DNA of 64,000 nt from Anagrus nilaparvatae (taxonomy: Eukaryota; Arthropoda; Insecta; Hymenoptera; Mymaridae), in NCBI GenBank assembly GCA_022575985.1, contig JAKSXM010000311.1:19837-83836 (forward strand). The letters are read 5' to 3'. Made by a program: the position numbers and the translations under genes. Below the pieces are notes generated by a model that did not search any database, was not told where the DNA came from, and saw only the letters and a program-made list of their open reading frames with translations. Positions within the stretch are counted from its first letter, which is position 1, and the number at the start of each line of letters is the position of its first letter. This document shows positions 56,690 through 64,000 of this stretch, one piece after another.

Positions 56690-57505
56690 TAGTCTAAGTA
56701 GTAGCAATTAAAAAATTGTTAAAAAATCACGGGACCCTATTAGAATTATACCTCTAGACCATGACAGGTCCCCAAAAATCTAAAAAAATCAACAACTACA
56801 AAAAACTTTTTAGGCTTTATTTAATTTCTCTGATTCCATTAACAGATAATACTCTAAACATTAGCTCTAAAACTTAGCATATCATCGATTTTCGATAAAA
56901 AAATTTTGTGGACCTTTAAGACCCCGAGATACAATTTTGAATTTTTCGGAAATCGTCTTTTTTTATAGTCCTGGTATTTTGAAAAATCTACTAGCCGCGC
57001 TTTTATAGCTACCATGAAATTTTCTTAAGCAACTTAATATTGTGAAAAATGTATAGACATTAAATTGATTTTGTCCTTATGTTACACCAGAATAGGACGG
57101 TTGGGACTACAGAATGCTGGCTATTGATACAAATAAGTTTAATAACTATGCCTTTACGGGTATTATAAAATTGTTCCTCAGCAAATTTCCTTATAAAATA
57201 TTAAAAAATATTGTTTCTCTCCCCACCATGACAACAAAAATTTATGTTATATTTTTTTTTGGTTCAAAAAACCGATTTCCTTGAAGAGGTTCAAAAAAAT
57301 TTTTCTTGACAAGTGGTGATACGTATGCTAGCCAATGTACAGAGTATTATTTACTCATGGGTCGTCAGAGAAATTGAATGAAACCTAAAAAATTGTGTAT
57401 TTTGGGTTTTTTCAGGTTTGTGGGGATCTGTCATGGTCTAGAGGTCTAAATTCAACGGGGTTCCATGAGTTTTTTAACTACTTAGGCTAGGTTTGGATGC
57501 GGGGG
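56690..57505. mobile_element. 815-bp foldback element
   Basis: CCAAACCTAGTCTAAGTAGT (from about 56690), CACGGGACCC and TACCTCTAGACCATGACAGG are mirrored by ATCTGTCATGGTCTAGAGGT, GGGGTTCCATGAGTTTTTTA and ACTACTTAGGCTAGGTTTGG ending at about 57496. Further pairing (GGCTTTATTTAATTTCTCTG with CAGAGAAATTGAATGAAACC) extends to a centre near 57110. It adjoins the single arm at 55970-56680, but its arms are unrelated in sequence to that core. No flanking duplication is evident. Confidence 0.85.
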
Positions 57506-57682
57506 CCAAATTACTTTACTTATCTGGCACTAGCCTTTCCAAAACAAAAACCAACTCCATTTTTGGAGGCAACTGGTTTGATTGGTGAAATTTTTTATTT
57601 AAGCAAAAATAAACAGTTGCACAAAATAAGAAGTATACTTAAGAACAATAAACAATTCTACTGGAATCACTCATATACATAA
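57497..57682 (+). other. Unrecognised 61-codon frame next to the foldback
   Basis: From 57497 the plus strand reads MRGPNYFTYLALAFPKQKP, then TPFLEATGLIGEIFYLSKNK and ends YWNHSYT. Residue use is balanced (Pro, Gly, Thr, Trp), unlike chance frames in this DNA. It has no upstream exon, as it starts at the border of the foldback. It could be a captured or truncated exon. I do not recognise the protein. Confidence 0.3.
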
Positions 57683-57689
57683 AAAAATT

Positions 57690-59221
57690 AAAAAATTATG
57701 AATAGGTCTATATATATTTTAAAAAATTTCCCAGTGTTAATAGAATAACAACCGGTAGGAGGTTACTCATGTATAATTGTAAGAATCAACTAATAACATG
57801 TGTATTAGTTATATAGTCTTTTACAAGGCAATATTATTAACGCCCTCAGGTCTAAAAGTTATTGAGTGTCGTGTGAGAATCTTGAGAGCACGTCATATCA
57901 TAAAAAATATATTTTTTTTTATAATTTATATTTATTTCATGCCCATTATATTTTACATTTTAATTATTTAAATTAAATTTAAAAATTATAATATTTATAC
58001 TATTATAAAATTAACTTTTATAAATGATAATTTTTTTTTTTAAGTTATAGAAAGCGTGCGATTTCACAATAGAAATTTTTTTTTATTTTTTAAGTACTTA
58101 ATTATAATATTATTAGTCTAGCCTCCATTGTTTAAATATATATATCCTTAATTTCTTGCTAGTTTTCTTGTCATATATTTAAGTTAGTAGAGATATATTT
58201 ACCTTTCTCTTGTGTACCAAAATTTATAAAAAAAAAAAAAAGGTTTTATGAAAATGTTTTTATAATAGTATAATATATAAAAAAAAAATGGAGTTATTAT
58301 TGCGTATAAATTTTCTTTTTAAAATACCTAAATAAGTTAAGCTTGGATAAAAAATTATATTATTTTTAGTACAGAATGTAAGGCAAAAAAATATATTATA
58401 TATATATAATTGCAGCAACGTCATAGATGTAAATGTTCATTTTTTTTAAAGAAAATAAAAAATTTTTACTTTATATAGTACAATTTTTTTTTTCTTCTAA
58501 ATGTGACAGGTTTATTGAGATAGTCATAATTCATAATTTTAAACTCGTAATTATAATTTTTTTAATGTTAATGTTAAATATTTAATGTTAATATTAAATT
58601 ATTCAGGTTATTGTTTATATTTTATTAAAATTCTTTTTTAAGTGTTCTTTTATGGTTTTCGATCAATTAGATGGTAGATTTGTAATTTGCTCATTTTTAC
58701 AAGTCGAATATCTGTTGAATGTAAGTTGATGGATAAAAAATAATTTGTTTTTCATTTTTAATTCATGTACAAATTTTATTATTTATTATTATTATTTTTA
58801 TTATTTTCGAACAAAGTGACAATCTTAAAAAAAATGGTTTTCTTGCTGATTTCCTTCCGCCAGGTTATTTTTAAGCTGTATGCTAATGTTGGTATAAACA
58901 ATACTTTGAGGCTCCAAAAATATGATAAACATACTCTTAAGAGTTTATCAATGACAATTTATAGCCACTGAGATGATTTATAAATTACATATTTAAAAAT
59001 TTTTTTAAGTCTCACTAGCTCTTTTTAGAAGTATTTTTGCAATAAAAATTTGTTTTCATGATTGTCAATAGAAAAAACGTCCGTCTTTGATTTTTTGCAT
59101 GTATACAAATTCTACATATTAGTAGTAAAATTTTAGAAATGGCATGTTTTAAAATTTTCTATATAAATATATAATTTAACCGCAACAAATAATTTTCAAC
59201 ATTTGCTTGCTTATATTTATT
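57690..59221. other. No gene seen
   Basis: AT-rich DNA with long A and T runs and short TTAATGTTAATGTTAAAT iterations near 58563-58605. A 68-codon plus-strand frame at 58765 is mostly hydrophobic and unsupported. Confidence 0.45.
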
Positions 59222-60880
59222 AGCAAAGAGTTTAGAGGTAAACTAACAAGAGTGTTCAATACATTTGGAACAACAAATTACACCAAATGGTTATGGATGA
59301 GATTGTTATGTTGAAAAAACATGCCGACTACCCTCCGTTCCTTCCAATGGGCCTTCTGGGCCTAGAAATGCAGAGCTCAATGTTATAAAATAGGACTTTT
59401 TGGTAATTTTCAATGAAACGCCAAAACCTCGCAAGTTACCCAATACTCTTCTGGTTGATCTCATTTTTTTGGTTTAAGTATCACCTTTTATATGCCGTGA
59501 AGGGAAATTTATTATCACTAATTCTCTCATCACTAACCAAACGGTTATTTTTGCTATAAAAGACCAATTTTTAAATTGCTGCCAAATTTGTAATTTCTGA
59601 TAAAAATGGGTTTTTTAGGCCTCAAAAAATTTGTACAAGCTTCAAATTTCCAAAATTTCTTGACTTTAACGTTTTCAATTATTTGTTAACCAGATATGAT
59701 AATTTGTAGTCACAGTACCAATTTTACGATTTTTAAAAAAGCTCATTTTTAATGTTAACTTTGAAGAGCCATTTCTTAAAAACGAATCAAGGAAATGAGA
59801 CGAGTAAAAAATTTTTGAAAACTTGAAGCTTGTAGAAATTTTTCGAGACACGCAAAACCCTTTTTTGACAAAAATTATGTTATAAAATAGGGTTTTTTTA
59901 GTAATATTCAATGAAACACTTAAACCTCAAAAGTTAATCAAAATTCTTCTTGTTGGTCTCCGTTTTTTGCTGTAAGTGTCACATCTCAAACGCTGTAAAC
60001 CGTAATTAACCCTAATTTTCTCATCAATGTAGCCAATTAATCAAATGGCCATTTTTTGTTAAAAATGACCAATTATTATGTTGCTGCCAAATTCGTAATT
60101 TTTGACGAAAATAGATTTTTTAAGTCTCAAAATATTTCCACAAGCTTTAAGTTTTCAAAAATTTTTTACTTGTCTCATTTCCTTGATTCGTTTTTAAGAA
60201 ATGGCTCTTCAAAGTTAACATTATAAATGAGCTTTTTTTACAAAATCGTAAAATTGGGACTGTGACTGCAAATTATCATATCTGGTTAACAAATAATTGA
60301 AAACGGTAAAGTCAAGAAATTTTGGAAACTTGAAGCTTGTACAAATTTTTTGAGGCCTAAAAATCCCATTTTTATCAGAAATTACAAATTTGGCAGCAAT
60401 TTAAAAATTGGTCATTTTTAGCCAAAAATAACAGTTTAGTTAATTGTCTATATTAATGAGAAAATTAGTGATAATAAATTGCGGTTTACGGCGTATGAAA
60501 GGTGTTTGGTTAACATTTGAGGTTTTGGCGTTTCATTGAAAATCACCAAAAAACTCTATTTTATAACATTGAGCACTGCGTTTCTAGGCCCAGAAGGCCC
60601 ATTGGAATGAACGGAGGGTAGTCGGCATGTGTTTTTAACATAACAAACTTATCCATAACCATTTGGTGTAATTTGGTGTTCCAAATGTATTGAACTCTCC
60701 TTGTAAGTAATTCTAAAACTAGAAATTTTTTTACGATTTTACAAATATATTCTCGCAAGTGAAATGAATTTCTAAGGTTATATAAACAAAAAATAATTAA
60801 GTTGTTTTAAATTATTTTTCCAAATCTTTAATAACTTGTATTAAAATTCTTAATTTATTGAGCTAATAAATATTATTATT
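59222..60880 (+). repeat. Dispersed repeat split by an inverted-repeat element
   Basis: The left part (59223-59243, CAAAGAGTTTAGAGGTAAAC) and the right part (60707-60880, from GTAATTCTAAAACTAGAAAT) together equal the uninterrupted copy at 35660-35875. The element at 59247-60703 lies between them. Confidence 0.85.
59247..60703. mobile_element. 1,457-bp long-inverted-repeat element with TAA target duplication
   Basis: The left end CAAGAGTGTTCAATACATTT (59247) faces a right end that reads inward CAAGGAGAGTTCAATACATT (ending 60703). TAA flanks both (59244-59246, 60704-60706). Comparison with the empty paralogous site at 35690-35700 (GTAAAC-AAA-GGAATTC) confirms insertion with duplication of three bases. 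The arms run to about 59880 and from about 60085. The centre (59880-60085) is a direct extra copy of the arm segment 59395-59600, so three partial copies of the core occur in one element. A TWA duplication is the hallmark of PIF/Harbinger transposons, which makes that the leading guess for the enzyme that moved it. No transposase is encoded. Frames on both strands here are mirror images. Confidence 0.93.
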
Positions 60881-60944
60881 TTTGGATGACGTGTGTGCGC
60901 CTTTCTTTGATATACCTATATTGTATCTGAAGGATATGTTATGG

Positions 60945-61205
60945 CTTAATTTTGGGCCTCTAGAAACGCAGGGCTCAATGTTATAAAATAGGGTTTTTAA
61001 GCAATTTTACAAATGACGCTGTCTCATTGCATTTCAACCAAAATACTTCTAGTTGATCTCATTTTTTTTGTATAAGTGATATCTTTCATTACCTGTAAAT
61101 CGCAAATTTTTATCATCAACTCTCTTATGATAAGAGTCTTATCGCTATAGTCGATAAACCAAATGTTCATTTTTGACACAAAATGACCTATTTTAAATTT
61201 AATTA
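60945..61205 (+). repeat. Single-arm copy of the long-inverted-repeat core
   Basis: TTGGGCCTCTAGAAACGCAG, GGCTCAATGTTATAAAATAG, ACCAAAATACTTCTAGTTGA, TTTGTATAAGTGATATCTTT and GATAAACCAAATGTTCATTT match the core of the 59247-60703 element. The copy is alone, 240 bp downstream of that element, and has no inverted partner. Confidence 0.8.
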
Positions 61206-63126
61206 TTATACATTATATGTTAAAAATATTTAATATACTCGTAAAATTAACTTCCCTAATATTATTCGTAAATTTAATGATACATATCTTTTGATTTTAT
61301 TCATTTAAATTTTATGTATTACTGATTTTAAATGGTATAGCGCTTCTAAAGAAAGGATAAATTCAAAATACATTTTTAAACTAGTATCTGTAAATATTTA
61401 TTAAATAAAAACAAATATAATTTAATATAAATTAAAGAATAAAACAAATAATATAAAGTTTATGTTTTTAATATTAGTACGTGTGCGTTGTAAATAATGA
61501 AAAAACAGTGCTAAAGTCCAGTCCTTCTGCTAAAACTGCGATATAAAATTTTCTTCGTTCAATTACGCGAAATTTCACACTTATACCTATATTCAAAAAG
61601 TACTAATAAATTTTTCAAACTTTTAACTTTGAATTTATCGCTTTCTGGATTGAGAAATTTGAGGTTTGGTAGGAAAAATGATTAATTTCCGTAATTTTAA
61701 CCATAAGACTAATGTAATATTTACTTATTTTTGTACCCTTATATCTCAAAATTATTCAGGACTATCGACTATAAGATCTTATTCGGAATTGGGGAGTAAT
61801 TTTTTGGGGAGTAACATTTACACCAGCAATTGCTAACTTTTTTTAGAAAAACTTACTTCAAAAAGTTTAGTTTTTGTCGGTGTAAATGGGTCTTTGTCAA
61901 TTGCTCGTGGTTAACTTAACATTTGGGCAAGTTAACCCAGAGTTAACCAACCACGACGGTGTAAAATCGCCCATTGAATTTTTAATATTACAATTATAAT
62001 ACTAGTGTAAATATAAGTCTATTATACATTAATTTAGAAACAGTAACAAAAAATGAGACTTATTAAAGTATCAAATTAATTTCCATAAAAGAAATTCTTC
62101 ATTTCTCAATAAACCTCGAAATATTTTTCGGATGTGGCTTAAATAAATTAAATTTCTCCATACTTCATATGCAAACTTCACATGTATATGTTCTGTAAGA
62201 CAGAAAGCAAAAAAAAAAAAAGAAAAGAAGTTGTTCGTGAGAAAAAATATAAAGCACGAAGTATAAGGATAAAGAGCTTCTAATATATTGATAATATATT
62301 ATAAATATTATTATAATAATATTCTTTCATACATCGTATGTATGTGTATTTACTATAATAAATAACTATTACTAAAACATTAAAATTTTTTTTTTTTTAA
62401 TCATAATATTTATAATTTTATACATATTCTTGCGGCTTCTTGTTTAAAACCTTTTTTTAATGAATATTAACTTGAAATTATATTTCATATATAACTGATG
62501 ATAGCTTTTGTTTTTTTTATAAATATTCATATATTGCATAATATTATTAACGTAGTACATTGTAAATAAAATATATGTATTTTTAATAATTTGCGGTTTA
62601 TTTTACAAAAAAATAATTATATTTACGTGCATAGTTTTTTGTTGTTGGTGATTTTTACGTATATCATGTTCATTTATTTAATGTCGTTAGTCTTACCATA
62701 CTTGACTTTTACTACTTGTAAAAAAAATTATTTTATCTGAAACTTTTATGAGCTGGTACATGATTATGCTTAATTCAATTAGAATTCTTCGGTATTGGTG
62801 AGACAAAAAATTATACTTGAGATAACTAATAATAGCCTGTGATTTTATATCTGCTTAAAAGTTAACGTTTTTACGTAGATGTTTCTTTTTTAGGAAGGAC
62901 AGTTTTTTTTAATTATTTTTTGGAAATTTTGGTCCCTGGAAAAAAATTTTATCCTCGGTATACCAGTACTAAAATTATGTTTAATTAAATGAAAGTTACC
63001 AATATGCCTTTCTACAAATATTATTAGTGATAATCTAAAACGAAAAATTAAGTTTAAGGTTAATTGATTAAGTTTTATAAAGTGTTGTTTAATGAAATAA
63101 TTTTTTAAATATCATGAAGAATAAAA
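61206..63126. other. No gene seen
   Basis: AT-rich DNA. The stretch 61800-61980 is a little GC-richer and repeats TTAACCCAGAGTTAACCAACC-like text, with GTTAACTT and AACTTAAC motifs. No frame or fold is recognised. Confidence 0.4.
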
Positions 63127-63225
63127 TCATTTTTTGGTTTATATAACCTTGAGAATTCATTTCACTTGCGAGAATATATTTGCAAAGTTGTATAAAAAAA
63201 TTCCTAGATTAAGAATTCTTTATTT
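63127..63225 (-). repeat. Dispersed repeat, inverted third copy
   Basis: On the minus strand this reads ATATTCTCGCAAGTGAAATG and AAGGTTATATAAACCAAAAA, matching 35740-35790 and 60735-60790. Only the central part of the repeat is present. Confidence 0.75.
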
Positions 63226-64000
63226 CTGATCTCTTTTATACAGCTAATAAATTTATGAAATTTTTTTGATTATTTACGAGGTACTTCTCTAGTCAAGCAT
63301 AAAATATCGCATGTTTCATGAGAATAAAAATTAAAATACTAATATATTCTACCTTAATATCAGAAACTCCTGATGATTGTGATTAACCTTATTGAAGATA
63401 AAAAAGCCTATATTGAAGGCTATTCGGTCACTAGGTTACACATTTTGAAACTAAGAATTTTACTATATTTACTTAAAATAATACTTTCTTAACTATGAAA
63501 TCGGTGCTTTACGAAGTCCAGTTCCAAAAAATGAAACAAAAAATTGAAAATGTTTAATTATTTAAACAAACTCAACATGTTAATGTTTTGGTATTAATTT
63601 CTGATGTTAAATCTGGGCAGCTGGGATCAAAACTTAGCTAGACACAATGACATGTTCAAAACCATTCATTTTTAAGGTGAGCGTGTAAAAGTTTTTGCTA
63701 AACCTTTTCAGTAACAATTTATAGCTTTTTGTTGATAAATTTTATTTTTGAGATTAAAAATCTGATTATTTTTTATCAATATTGAAATTTTTGAGTTAAT
63801 TTTATAAACATATAGCTATAACTTATTACAGAAAGAATTTAGCAGAAAATCTCGCATGGTCCCTGCCTTTTATAATAAATAGTGTTCAACATGCATCTAG
63901 CAGTTATTGATCCAAATTGCCCAGCTCTGGAATCTCAGTGATTTAAGACCAAAACTTTAGCATGCTGTATTTGTTCAAACAAATAAACATGTTTCATTTT
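63226..64000. other. No gene seen
   Basis: AT-rich DNA to the window end. No frame longer than about 60 codons and no repeat shared with the rest of the window were noticed. Confidence 0.45.

Overview
This is a very AT-rich, gene-poor stretch of eukaryotic nuclear DNA, most likely from an insect or another arthropod. The grounds are spliceosomal introns with GTAAGT-type donors and T-rich AG acceptors, a relic of an insect-type acyl-CoA delta-9 desaturase, and remains of a non-LTR retrotransposon, a KRBA2/Ginger-like integrase and a Polinton/Maverick DNA polymerase. Gene-poor, repeat-rich DNA of this composition is common in some parasitoid wasps, midges and hemipterans, but the species cannot be fixed from the sequence. 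I see no intact ordinary host gene; every protein-coding signal I recognise is broken.

Layout. 1-2870: two tandem arrays (about 134 and 140 bp units) separated by a run of GTGCACAA palindromes. The first array changes orientation near position 300. 3316-7531: a small multi-exon gene for a secreted helical protein, now frame-broken. A 3,018-bp long-inverted-repeat transposon (3921-6938) sits in its intron, flanked by a perfect 8-bp duplication GGCCACAC. 9161-9451: a MITE with TA duplications. 13013-13745 (minus): a decayed reverse transcriptase. 13960-14410: a 161-bp tandem array. 15981-16580: a decayed integrase. 19016-22072 (minus): a decayed desaturase, interrupted by a 1.25-kb inverted-repeat element. 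27879-27985: a perfect 43-bp-arm hairpin. 32860-35354 (minus): a Polinton polymerase relic, with an unrecognised companion gene at 35964-36705 on the same strand. 36725-37205: an inverted-repeat element. 42.5-44.2 kb: tandem and dispersed modules also found inside the 3-kb transposon. 47.5-48.1, 50.7-52.9, 55.97-57.5 and 59.2-61.2 kb: further MITEs and long inverted repeats.

The strongest unifying signal is a home-grown group of long-inverted-repeat (foldback) elements at 19.98-21.23, 50.69-52.93 and 59.25-60.70 kb, with a single-arm copy at 60.95-61.20 kb and a more diverged one at 55.97-56.68 kb. They share a core module but have different ends, and the core lies in opposite orientation relative to the palindrome axis in different members. 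The 59.25-kb member has a 3-bp TAA duplication, proven by a paralogous empty site at 35.69 kb. None carries a recognisable transposase, so all would need one supplied in trans. Each would form a long hairpin if transcribed.

All assignments come from reading the sequence by eye. Family names rest on remembered motifs, and boundaries of diverged repeats are approximate.
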